The translations under genes and the position numbers were made by a program. From assembly GCF_000429085.1 (NCBI RefSeq), contig NZ_AUBE01000001.1, forward strand, positions 248,001 through 312,000: 64,000 nucleotides of DNA, given 5' to 3'. Each line of letters opens with the position of its first letter. Positions within the stretch are counted from its first letter, which is position 1. Of this stretch, positions 31,416-40,600 are shown in pieces. The notes beneath the pieces are model-generated. The model did no database searches. It had not been told where the DNA came from and saw nothing but the letters and a program-made list of their open reading frames with translations. Source of the DNA: Streptomyces flavidovirens DSM 40150. Its GTDB lineage: Bacteria; Actinomycetota; Actinomycetes; Streptomycetales; Streptomycetaceae.

Positions 31416-32387
31416 TCATGCCCCCGCGACCGCCTCCGGCAGCGCAAGGAGCTGCGGTGCCTCCCGGCTCCAGGGAAATCCGCGGTGCAGCTGGAGCGCG
31501 GACGGCGCCCCGGAGTCGGCGAGCAGCGCCACGGCCGCCAGCACACCGGGCGCCGGCTCCAGTTCCAGGAATCGCCACGGCAGTGCCGCCTCGTCCTCGG
31601 GCGGCCGGAATCCCAGGACGCCCCTGTCCTCGTCCAGAGTGAAGGAGAAGCTGTCGAAGGGCAGTCCCAGTCCCAGGCCCCGCGCCTTGGAGTACGCCTC
31701 CTTCAGCGTCCACAGCCGCAGCGTCCGGCAGTCCCGGCTGCGGCCCGGCGCGGCTCGCGCCACCCAGTCCCGCTCGTCCCGCGCGAAGGTCTCGATGATC
31801 GCGTCGAGCCCCTGCTCCCCGCGGTCGACCCGCTCCACGTCCACCCCGATGCGGTGGCGGCGCACCACACCGAGCAGGTTGTGGCCCTGGGCATGGGACA
31901 GGTTGAAGTCCAGCTCCGGTCCGCCGCGTGGCAGCCCTTCGGCCGGCCTCTGCAGAAAGGGCCGCCCCCGTGAGGAGCGCCAGATCACGGCTTCCGCCTC
32001 CGGCATGCCGCTCTCCAGAGCCAGTACGCGTCGTACGAGCGCATGGGCGACCAGGTACTGACGCCGGTCGCACTCGAACAGGAACCGGCTCGCGATCTCC
32101 TGCTCGTGTTCGTCCAGCCAGTGCCTGGCCAGGGTCGTCGCGAGTGCGGAATCGAGCTCGTCATTGGAGCAGAACCACAGCTTGACGGGTTCCGGCCGGT
32201 CCTGTCCCGGCTCGCCGGAAGAAGCACCGGGGACGCCGTCGGAACCGGCCGGCCGGCCGCTGTCCGGGACCTGCTCGGGAGCCGGGCCGGGACGCGCCGC
32301 GTTCTCCAGCGCCACAAGGAGCTCTACGGCCTGCCGTCGGTCGATGAGCCCGGCCTTGAACCGGATGAGTATGTCTCGTTCGTCCAT
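31416..32387 (-). CDS. Sfp-type 4'-phosphopantetheinyl transferase with N-terminal docking-like helix
   Basis: A 323-residue protein. The C-terminal two-thirds is a Sfp-type PPTase: SRGRPFL, LDFNLSHAQGHNLLGVV, the Mg-binding IGVDVERV and WTLKEAYSKARGLGL. It attaches phosphopantetheine to carrier serines. The first 25 residues (MDERDILIRFKAGLIDRRQAV) and a Pro/Gly-rich linker of about 50 residues are not part of the usual enzyme. The helix resembles the C-terminus of the carrier protein encoded just upstream, suggesting docking. The ATG at 32387 follows the carrier stop by 13 bp. Likely clients are that carrier and the CAR. Confidence 0.92.
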   Translation of the reverse strand: MDERDILIRFKAGLIDRRQAVELLVALENAARPGPAPEQVPDSGRPAGSDGVPGASSGEPGQDRPEPVKLWFCSNDELDSALATTLARHWLDEHEQEIASRFLFECDRRQYLVAHALVRRVLALESGMPEAEAVIWRSSRGRPFLQRPAEGLPRGGPELDFNLSHAQGHNLLGVVRRHRIGVDVERVDRGEQGLDAIIETFARDERDWVARAAPGRSRDCRTLRLWTLKEAYSKARGLGLGLPFDSFSFTLDEDRGVLGFRPPEDEAALPWRFLELEPAPGVLAAVALLADSGAPSALQLHRGFPWSREAPQLLALPEAVAGA

Positions 32388-32400
32388 TGTTTCCGCCCAT

Positions 32401-33096
32401 TCACACCCGTCGAGGCAGTCGCGTGAGCGCCTCTTCGACGGAGAGTCGGTCCGCCTGCACCGCGTCGAGCAGTGCCTCCAGCTCGATGGCACCGGCCGGC
32501 CCGGCCGGGACCGGCGGCGGCGCGGCTGTCTTGGTGAGGTGAGCGATGTGTACGGCCATGGCGGCGAGGTTCGGGTGGTCGTACAGGGCGACGGCACGCT
32601 CGTTCATGCCATGGGCGAGGTTGATGGCCGCTACGAACTTCGCCCCGCGGATCGAGTCCACGCCCAGCAGGTTGAAGGGGGCCGAGGAGTCGATGTCCCC
32701 CGGAGCGCAGTGCAGGATGCCCGCCAGCTGCTCGCACAGCAGGTCGAGCACGTCCCGCGCGGCGGGCTCCAGCGCAGTGGCCGAGGAGACCGGGACCGGT
32801 GCCGAGGCCTTCAAGCTCTCCGTCTCCTGTGCCACATGACCGGCGAGGGCCAGCGGAGTCGGGTGCTCGAACAGTGAGGTGGCCTTGACCTCGCCGCCCC
32901 AGCGGGCGTTCACCAGGGATACGAACTTCACGGTCAGTACGGATCTGACCCCCAGCGACCGAAAGCTCTGTCGGGGGTCAATCTGCTCGGGCCGCAGCCG
33001 CAGCAGACCGGCAAGCATCTCCACGAGCTCGGTCAGCGGGGCGGGCGGCGGTGCGTCGGCGGCCGCCCCGGTGAGGGTTTGATGTTCATGGGACAT
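32401..33096 (-). CDS. Two-domain acyl/aryl carrier protein
   Basis: A 231-residue protein with tandem carrier domains. Domain 1 (about residues 21-90) has FRSLGVRSVLTVKFV, in which the usual Asp before the attachment Ser52 is Arg. Domain 2 (about 112-190) has FNLLGVDSIRGAKFV with a normal GxDS at Ser148. The end LLDAVQADRLSVEEALTRL (209-227) is a helix-turn-helix like docking segments of multienzymes. No adenylation, ketosynthase or acyltransferase gene that would load it is seen here apart from the CAR. It lies between phzDE and the PPTase gene. GGAG precedes the ATG. Confidence 0.88.
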   Translation of the reverse strand: MSHEHQTLTGAAADAPPPAPLTELVEMLAGLLRLRPEQIDPRQSFRSLGVRSVLTVKFVSLVNARWGGEVKATSLFEHPTPLALAGHVAQETESLKASAPVPVSSATALEPAARDVLDLLCEQLAGILHCAPGDIDSSAPFNLLGVDSIRGAKFVAAINLAHGMNERAVALYDHPNLAAMAVHIAHLTKTAAPPPVPAGPAGAIELEALLDAVQADRLSVEEALTRLPRRV

Positions 33097-33198
33097 GGGC
33101 TGGCTCCAGAGGGTCCGTCCCGGCCGGCCGACATCTCGGCCCGGGGAGTGTCACGGATGCGTCCAAGTAGGTCCGGGTGGGGGGAATCTCTGCCGCGC

Positions 33199-35796
33199 CT
33201 ATCCGACGCGTACGGTGTCCACCTCCTGGAGGAGCGAGGCGATGAGGCCCGGACCGTCCTGGGTCAGTACGGATTCGGCGTGGAACTGAGTGGAGGCGAA
33301 GCCGGGGCCCCGCAGGCCGTGCACCTCACCGGTCGCCGGGTCGTGACTGACCTGTACGGGCCCGTACTCGGGATGCTCGAAGCCGCCGTGTTCGGCATGG
33401 GCGGCAAAGGTGTTGTAGAAGCCCACGCGGGCGGGCTCGCCGAACCAGTCGATCTCGTGCTGGACCCCCTGATTGGGCACTGGCCGGCGACGCAGCGGCA
33501 GTCCCAGGAGGGTGCTGAGCACCTGATGGCTCAGGCACACGGCCAGGAAGGGCCTGCGCTCCTGAAGCAGTGTGGTGATCGCGCCCCGCAGATGCGCAAT
33601 CTTGGGGTGGTCCGTCTCCCGCGGGTCCCCCGGACCGGGACCCATGATCACCAGGTCGTGCCGGTCGAAGTCGTACGTTTCGTCGAAACGCCGCACCGTC
33701 ACTTCGCAGCCGTGTGACCGCACCTGGTGGGCGATCATCTCGGTAAAGGTGTCCTCCGCGTCCACCACCAGGACCTTGCGTCCCGCCAAGGGGTGCTCCG
33801 GAGAGGCCGGGCCGGCCGTGTCACGCAGCCAGAAATCGGCGATCTTGTCGTTCCGCCGGTCGAGCGCCTCGCGGACCGAAGGGTGGGAACCGAAACGGAC
33901 GGGCTCGGCCGCACCGAGTGCCGCGAGCAGTCCGGACGCCTTGGCCCGTGTCTCGCGTACCTCGGACTCGGGATCCGAGTGGCGCACCAGAGTCGCTCCC
34001 ACCCCGATGCTCATCCGCCCCGAGGAGTCGATGTCTGCGGTACGGATGAGGATCGAGGAGTCGAGTGTGCGGCCTCCCGCCGCGTCACGGCCGATCAGGG
34101 CGGCCACTCCGCTGTAGTAACCGCGGCCGACAGGCTCGTACCGGTGGATCACCCTGGCGGCGTTCTCCAGCGGGGAGCCGGTCACGGTGGGGGCGAACAG
34201 CGTCTGGCGCAGGATGTCGCGGACATCCAGGTCGGTCGTGCCCTCGATGAAGTACTCGGTGTGCGCCAGGCGGGCCATCTCCTTGAGATACGGGCCCACC
34301 AGGCGGGCGCCCGACGGACAGATCCGGCCCATCATCTTCAGTTCCTCGTCGACGACCATGTAGAGCTCGTCGGCCTCCTTCTGGTCCGCGAGGAACTCCA
34401 TGACGCCGTCGAGCGTGGGACCGTCGGCGGGGTACCGGTAGGTCCCGCTGATCGGGTTCATGACGGCCACCCCGTCGTGCACGCTGATGTGCCGTTCCGG
34501 CGTGGCACCCACAAAGGTCCGGCCGCCCGTGTGCACCAGGAAGGTCCAGTAGGCGCCGGCCTCGCGCTCCAGGAGCCGCCGGAAGACGGACAGGGCCACC
34601 TGCCGGGAGAAGTCGGGCAGCTGCGCGGTGAAGGAGCGCTTGATCACGAAGTTGGCGCCGGCCCCGGTGCCGATCTCCGAGGCGATCACCCGGCGCACGA
34701 TGTCGGCGTAGTCGTCGTCCGACACGTCGAACCGGCCATCGGTGAACTTGACCGGTTCTCCCGGAAGATGCGACAGGTTCGTACCGAGCGGCACCGCGGC
34801 ATGCTCGCGCACGGCCATGGAGAGCAGTGACTCCCCGTCGTCGCGGGCCTGGAAGCCCCGCTCGGTGATCTGCCCGTACGGCACGAGGACCAGCAGGTCG
34901 TGTCCCGCGCCCGGCGCCGGGTCCGGGGGAAGCGGCAGGTCCTTGAGGGCAGCGACCTCCGACACCTCGCCGAGGAGGATCTCCAGGGTGTCCGCCCCGG
35001 CCTGTTCCGGCCGGTGCAGCAGCGCGAACTCCTCCGCGCTGCCGTCGAGTATCCGTGCCAGGAGCTCGGGAACTTCATTCGGCGATGTCATGGTGTTCCC
35101 CCTTGAGGAAGGCGTCGAGTAAGGCGTCGGGACGGCGTGTTCACTGGGCATCCCGGACCGGCGCAGTTCGCTCAGCGCGGTCTTGGCCGTGAGCACCCGG
35201 CCCGCGCGCTGTGCGGTGTAGTTCAGGGCGAGCCGGTGGTCGTCGGCCGAGAAGTCGGCTGTGGCGTCGGCGACCAGGAAGGGCTGGATGTCATGGGTGA
35301 AGGCCTCCACCACGGTCATCAATACGCCGATGTGTGCGTACACACCGCAGACGATCAGCTGGTCGCGCCGGTGGAAGCGCATGCGTTCCAGAAGGCTGGA
35401 CTTATGGAAGGCGCTGTACCGCCATTTGGTGAACATCCAGTCGCCGTCGCGGGGTTCGAGTCCGTCGACGACCTTGCGGTGCTCCGGGGTCGGGTTCATG
35501 CCCGGCCCCCAGAAATCCTTGAGCAGGCCGCGCTCCTCCGGGGTCATGCCACCGGGCTGCGCGGTGTAGGCCACGGGAATGCCCAGCTCGGCGCAGCTTT
35601 CCCGGAGGAGTGTGGCGTTGGAGACCAGGGCGCCGCCGGGTTCGCCGGTACGGGGAAACGGCCGGAGGAAGAACTCCTGCATGTCGTGGAGGAGCAGCAC
35701 GGCCCGACTCGGGTCGGGCACCCAGCTCACCGTGTTGTCGGGGAGGTCCCCTTCTCCCGGCAGCGGGTAGGGCTCAACGGGGGGAATGCTCGGCAT
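33199..35796 (-). CDS. PhzD-PhzE fusion: isochorismatase-like hydrolase plus ADIC synthase
   Basis: A single 865-residue frame. Residues about 1-215 match PhzD: Asp38 in LLLHDMQEF, a Lys in TKWRYSAF near 124, and GVYAHIGVLM, which lacks the Cys of cysteine hydrolases as PhzD does. Residues 236-865 match PhzE: an MST-type chorismate domain (NPISGTYRYP, HTEYFIEGTTDLDVRD, GRGYYSGVAALIG) followed by a glutaminase (MGPGPGDP, AVCLSHQ, STQFHAES). Together they would convert chorismate to ADIC and then to dihydro-3-hydroxyanthranilate. A linker of about 20 residues joins them with no stop. An AAGGGGG site ahead of an internal ATG at 35091 could also yield free PhzE. Confidence 0.92.
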   Translation of the reverse strand: MPSIPPVEPYPLPGEGDLPDNTVSWVPDPSRAVLLLHDMQEFFLRPFPRTGEPGGALVSNATLLRESCAELGIPVAYTAQPGGMTPEERGLLKDFWGPGMNPTPEHRKVVDGLEPRDGDWMFTKWRYSAFHKSSLLERMRFHRRDQLIVCGVYAHIGVLMTVVEAFTHDIQPFLVADATADFSADDHRLALNYTAQRAGRVLTAKTALSELRRSGMPSEHAVPTPYSTPSSRGNTMTSPNEVPELLARILDGSAEEFALLHRPEQAGADTLEILLGEVSEVAALKDLPLPPDPAPGAGHDLLVLVPYGQITERGFQARDDGESLLSMAVREHAAVPLGTNLSHLPGEPVKFTDGRFDVSDDDYADIVRRVIASEIGTGAGANFVIKRSFTAQLPDFSRQVALSVFRRLLEREAGAYWTFLVHTGGRTFVGATPERHISVHDGVAVMNPISGTYRYPADGPTLDGVMEFLADQKEADELYMVVDEELKMMGRICPSGARLVGPYLKEMARLAHTEYFIEGTTDLDVRDILRQTLFAPTVTGSPLENAARVIHRYEPVGRGYYSGVAALIGRDAAGGRTLDSSILIRTADIDSSGRMSIGVGATLVRHSDPESEVRETRAKASGLLAALGAAEPVRFGSHPSVREALDRRNDKIADFWLRDTAGPASPEHPLAGRKVLVVDAEDTFTEMIAHQVRSHGCEVTVRRFDETYDFDRHDLVIMGPGPGDPRETDHPKIAHLRGAITTLLQERRPFLAVCLSHQVLSTLLGLPLRRRPVPNQGVQHEIDWFGEPARVGFYNTFAAHAEHGGFEHPEYGPVQVSHDPATGEVHGLRGPGFASTQFHAESVLTQDGPGLIASLLQEVDTVRVG
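35089..35104 (-). promoter_or_regulatory. Internal ribosome binding site and ATG for the PhzE part
   Basis: AAGGGGG (35098-35104) lies 6 nt before an in-frame ATG at 35091 that reads MTSPNEVPELL, a natural PhzE-like N-terminus. It looks like the remnant, or still active, start of a formerly separate phzE gene. Confidence 0.6.
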
Positions 35797-35879
35797 GGGG
35801 GATGACGTCCTTTCGGTGACGAGGCGCGGGGCGCGGTTCGGGGCGCGGGCGCGGTCGCGGCGCGGGCGCCGGGGCGCCG

Positions 35880-35909
35880 CTTGGCCGGCCGTGGGCTCGG
35901 CCGGCCAAG
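35880..35909. repeat. Inverted repeat in the DAHP synthase-phzDE gap
   Basis: Perfect 11-bp arms CTTGGCCGGCC and GGCCGGCCAAG with an 8-nt loop. It sits in the 241-bp gap between the DAHP synthase stop and the phzDE start on the same strand. It may be an intercistronic terminator or RNA-stability hairpin that lowers phzDE relative to DAHP synthase. Confidence 0.65.
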
Positions 35910-36037
35910 GGGAAGATCTTGGGCAGGGGGCCACCGCCAGGCGGGCCACCGGTAAGGGCGCGGCCCGCAAGGGGCGACCGGCCTGCCCATGGCGCCAACA
36001 CGGGAGGCGGGCCCACAGCCCCGCCGGATACGCCGGC

Positions 36038-37210
36038 TCAGCCGTGCCAGGCCGAGACGACCTCGACCGCCTGCTGGGCATTCAGCCGCGGGTCGCAGAA
36101 GCTCACGTACTTCTCCCCGAGACGCCCGGTCTCGGTGTCGTCGTGCACGCACTCGACCACGTTCTCGGGGGTGGTCTCCAGGTGGAGCCCGGCCGCCACT
36201 CCGCCGTTCTGGGTCACGGCCTCCTGGAAGTTGCGGACCTCCTGAACCACCGTCTTCACAAAACGGGTCTTGATCCCGTCGGGACCGCTGACCGTGTTGC
36301 CGTGCATGGGGTCCGACAGCCACAGCACCGGGTGCCCTGCCTCGTGAACCGCCTTGACCAGCGCGGGAAGTGTGCGAGCGGACTGCTCCGCGCCCATCCG
36401 CGCGATGAGCGTCAGCCGGCCCGGCTGCCGCTGCGCGTCGAGCCGGTCGCACAGCGCGAGGATCTCGTCCTGCGTCATGGTGGGCCCGACCTTCACGGCG
36501 ACCGGGTTGGAGATCGCGGCAAGCAGTCCGATGTGCGGGCCGTCGAGCTGCCGGGTGCGCTCCCCCACCCACGGCCAGTGGGTCGACGTCAGAAGCAGCG
36601 AGCCGTCGGATTCGCGGCGCAGGAGGGGCAGTTCGTAGTCGAGCAGCAGCGCCTCATGGCTCGTCCAGACCGGTACGTCGAGGTCCTTCCTGCTCTCGGT
36701 GCCGCGCCAGCCCAGGAAATGGATGATGTCGCTGGCGGCGCGGTAGCCGGACAGCAGGTTACGGGGGTTCGGGCGCCGCAGTTCCGGGTCGGGCTCCGGG
36801 CGATTGACCATGTGGCCGCGGTAGACGGGAAGTTCCCGGCCGTCGACCGTCTCGACCGAGGAGGAGCGGGGCTTGGCGAACTGTCCGGCGATGCGGCCGA
36901 CCCGCAGCACCGGTGATCCGGTGTTCAGCCGCATCGTTCCGGCCAGGATGTCGAGCAGTGCGCCCTTGCGCCTGACGTCCGTCGGAGTCGCCTCCGCAGG
37001 ATCTTCCGCACAGTCACCGGCCTGGATGATCTGCAGGCGGCCGGCCGCGGCCTCCATGAGCAGGGAGCGCAGCCGGTGCACCGCCTCGGCGTCCACCAGC
37101 GCGGGCATCTGGCTCAGGTCCGTACGGACCTCTTCGAGCTGCGGTTCGTTTTCCCAGTCGGGCTGCTGAAGGGCGGGCATGGAACGGAGGTAGGACACTA
37201 TGTCGATCAT
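36038..37210 (-). CDS. Class II DAHP synthase (PhzC-like)
   Basis: A 390-residue plant-type 3-deoxy-D-arabino-heptulosonate-7-phosphate synthase. Motifs seen are IIQAGDCAEDP, LRVGRIAGQFAKPRS, YRGHMVNRPEPDPELR, WTSHEALLLDYE, GERTRQLDGPHI, NPVAVKVGPTM and WLSDPMHGNT. It joins PEP and erythrose 4-phosphate, starting the shikimate pathway. It is shorter than housekeeping class II enzymes (about 450 residues) and matches PhzC, which often lacks the N-terminal allosteric extension; it may be feedback-resistant. GAGGGA precedes the ATG at 37210. It is the first gene of the phzDE-carrier-PPTase strand and divergent from the CAR. Confidence 0.94.
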   Translation of the reverse strand: MIDIVSYLRSMPALQQPDWENEPQLEEVRTDLSQMPALVDAEAVHRLRSLLMEAAAGRLQIIQAGDCAEDPAEATPTDVRRKGALLDILAGTMRLNTGSPVLRVGRIAGQFAKPRSSSVETVDGRELPVYRGHMVNRPEPDPELRRPNPRNLLSGYRAASDIIHFLGWRGTESRKDLDVPVWTSHEALLLDYELPLLRRESDGSLLLTSTHWPWVGERTRQLDGPHIGLLAAISNPVAVKVGPTMTQDEILALCDRLDAQRQPGRLTLIARMGAEQSARTLPALVKAVHEAGHPVLWLSDPMHGNTVSGPDGIKTRFVKTVVQEVRNFQEAVTQNGGVAAGLHLETTPENVVECVHDDTETGRLGEKYVSFCDPRLNAQQAVEVVSAWHG

Positions 37211-37673
37211 TGAGTTCCCTCGAATTGGCCGGCCTTACACGGTCCGGCTGTCGACAAACCTGGTGATGGACCGAACCGCACGGAATGACGCGCACACCTG
37301 ACGCCCGGCGATTTCAGGAGTCCTTCGGCGGCTTTCGATCCGGAGGGTGCTTCACCCCACGAAAGCCCATGTGTCCCGGAGCGCTGAGCCGTTGTCCGCC
37401 GCTCAGGTGTGGAAATTCGATGCCTTCCGCATCGCCGACCGGGACTGTCTCTCGGACAGGTGCCACTCTTGGGCCCGCGCCGCCGGCGGGCAACCGTGGA
37501 ACACATAGTTCGTCAGGTGGGGCGAGGGCGGGGCCCGGTCCGCGAATGCCGCAGGACGGACCTGACAGAGTCTGCTTCCTTCGCCCAACAGTTCGGTTCC
37601 GTCGTGCTTAGCATCGCCTGGCGCCCGACCTCAGGAATTGGCGTATTCCAGTTATGCGATACGGAGATTCATC
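37211..37673. promoter_or_regulatory. Divergent promoter region, DAHP synthase / CAR
   Basis: A 463-bp gap with no convincing gene; small frames here lack ribosome sites and codon bias. It must hold the promoters of both branches. I see no copy of the AT-rich boxes found elsewhere in the island, so control here may differ. Confidence 0.6.
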
Positions 37674-40600
37674 ATGCGACTTGCGCGAGTGATGGCCGAC
37701 ACAATGGAACGCTACGCGGATCGCCCTGCCCTGGGCGAACGCGCGACAGAGTTCATACGGGAGGCCGATACGGGGCGCACGCGTATCGGCCTGCTGCCGA
37801 GGTATGAAATGACCACCTTCGGCGACCTGTGGAAGCGCGTCCGCTCCGTCGCAAGCGAATGGCATCACCGTGCCGAGTACGGGGTGCGGGCCGGGGACCG
37901 GGTGGCCATCCTGGGATTCGCGAGCGCCGAGTACACGGCGATCGATCTGGCCTGTGCCCATCTGGGCGCGGTCAGCGTGCCGCTCCAGACCAGCTCCCCG
38001 GTGCCGCAGCTCGCCGCCATCGTCGAAGAGACCGGGCCGGTCGTCGTGGCCACCAGCGCCGAGCGTCTGGACGTCGCGGTGGAGCTGACGCTGAAGAGCC
38101 CGTCGGTCCGGCGCCTGGTGCTCTTCGACTATCACCCGGAAGTGGAAGACCAGTTCGACATATTCACGTCCGCCCGTGACCGGCTTGAGCAGCACGGGCG
38201 CGAAGTGGACATCGATCTGCTGTCGGAGGTGTTCAAGCGGGGCGCCGAACTGCCCCGTGCACCGCTGTTCGAGCCCGCCGGCGACGAGGATCCGCTCGCC
38301 ATGCTCATCTACACCTCGGGAAGCACGGGCACGCCCAAGGGCGCCATGTACACCGAGCGGCTGTCCAGGGCGATGTGGGGCGGCGCCTGGTCCCAGCTTT
38401 TCTCGGACGAGCATGCCGTGAATCTCCACTACATGCCGATGAGCCATGTCGCCGGGCACTCCTCTCTGAAGAACACCCTGTCGCGCGGCGGAACCACGTA
38501 CTTCACGGCGAAGAGCGACCTTTCCTCATTCCTTGAGGACATGGCGCTCGCACGGCCCACGGAGATGTCCCTGGTTCCGCGCGTGTGCGAAATGCTGTTC
38601 CAGAAGTACCAGAGCGAACTCGACCGGCACACGGGCAGGACCGGTGATCCGGAGCTGATCGAGGCGGAAGTCAAGAAGGACATGCGCGAGAAGGTCCTCG
38701 GCGGCCGTGTGGGGTGGGCCAGTTGCGGATCGGCTCCGCTGTCGGCCGAGCTGAAGGATTTCACCGAGTCCCTGCTCGGAATCGAGCTGCACATCATCTA
38801 CGGCTCCACCGAGGCCGCTGCCGTATCGGTCGACGGCAGGTTGCTGAGCCCTCCGGTCACCGACTACAAACTCGCCGACGTTCCCGAACTCGGTTATTAC
38901 CGCACCGACCTGCCCCACCCGAGGGGGGAGCTCCTGCTGAAGTCCGAGGCGATGGTCCCCGGCTATTACAAACGTCCCGACCTGAACGCGGAGATCTTCG
39001 ACGAGGACGGCTACTACAGGACGGGCGACATCGTCGCGGAGATCGAGCCGGGCCGGCACGCCATCGTGGACCGGCGCAAGAACGTCCTCAAGTTGTCGCA
39101 GGGCGAATTCGTCGCCACCTCGGGCCTGGAAGCGACCTTTGCCGTCAGCCCGCTGGTCCGCCAGATATTCGTGTACGGAAACAGTGAGCGGTCGTACCTC
39201 CTCGCGGTGGTCGTCCCCACCTCGGACGCCCTCGACCAGTTCGGCGGCGACGAGGCGACGCTCAAGAACCTTCTCGGCGAATCGTTCCAGAGCATCGCGA
39301 AGGACATCGGGCTGAACTCCTATGAGATTCCGCGTGACTTCCTGATCGAGACCGAGCCGTTCAGTCAGCACAACGGCCTGCTCTCGGACCATCGAAAGCT
39401 CCTGCGGCCCCAGCTTCTGGAGAAGTACCGCCAGGACCTGGAGGAGATGTACTCCGATATTTCCGCCAGGGAGACCAACGAATTGCGTGAAGTACGCCGC
39501 ACCGGCATGAACCGACCCGTTCTGGAGACGGTTCAGCGGGCGGCTCGGGCGCTGCTCTCCACCTCGGCGGTCGAGGTGAGCCCCACCGCCCGCTTCAGGG
39601 AGATCGGCGGAGATTCGATGTCCGCGGTGACGTTCTCCGACCTCCTCCATGACATCTTCGGTATCCGGGTACCGGTAGACGTGATCATCAGCCCCGGATA
39701 CGACCTTCAGTTGCTGGCCGGCTATATCGAGGGCAAGAAATCGGCCGGAGTGCGGCGGGTCGACTTCGCCTCCGTCCACGGAGCCGGCAGCACCGAGGTC
39801 CACGCCAGGGACCTCACCCTCGACAAGTTCATCGACGCGGAGACCCTAGCCGGCGCCAGGTCGCTTCCCCGCCCCGTCGGAGCGCCGCGCACCGTACTCC
39901 TTACGGGGGCGAGCGGTTACCTCGGCCGCTTCCTGTGCCTGGAGTGGCTGAAGCGGCTTGCCCCGACGGGCGGCAAGCTGATCTGCGTGGTGCGTGGAAA
40001 GGACAACGCCTCGGCCAGAAGCCGGCTCGACGAAGCCTTCAGCGGCGGGGACGACGAACTGACCCGCGCCTTCCAGGACCTGGCCGCCGCGCACCTGGAA
40101 GTCGTCACCGGCGACATGGCGGAGCCGCAGCTCGGTCTCAGTGACCAGATGTGGCAGCAACTGGCCGACGACGTGGACCTGATCGTCCACGCCGGAGCCC
40201 TGGTGAACCACATCCTTCCGTACAACCACCTGTTCGACGCCAATGTGGTGGGGACCGCCGAACTCATACGCCTGGGACTCACCAGCCGGCTCAAGGCCTT
40301 CACCTACATCTCCAGCGTGGCCGTCGCCGCCTCCCTGGACGGCGACCAGGCCCTGGACGAGGACTCCGACGTCCGCGAGGCCATCCCCGACCAGCCGGTC
40401 GACGACGGCTACGCCAGCGGCTACGCGACCAGCAAGTGGGCCGGCGAGGTACTGCTCCGGGAGGCACACGACCTGTGCGGTCTCCCGGTCACGACATTCC
40501 GCTCGAACATGATCCTGGCGCACAGCACGTATCCGGGACAGCTGAACATTCCCGATATGTTCACCCGGCTGCTGCTCAGCCTCATCATCACCGGAATCGC

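Noticed and set aside
37285..37611. Gene in the DAHP synthase/CAR gap
   Set aside because: The frame has no ribosome site, a Pro/Arg-rich composition typical of noncoding high-GC DNA, and no recognisable domain.
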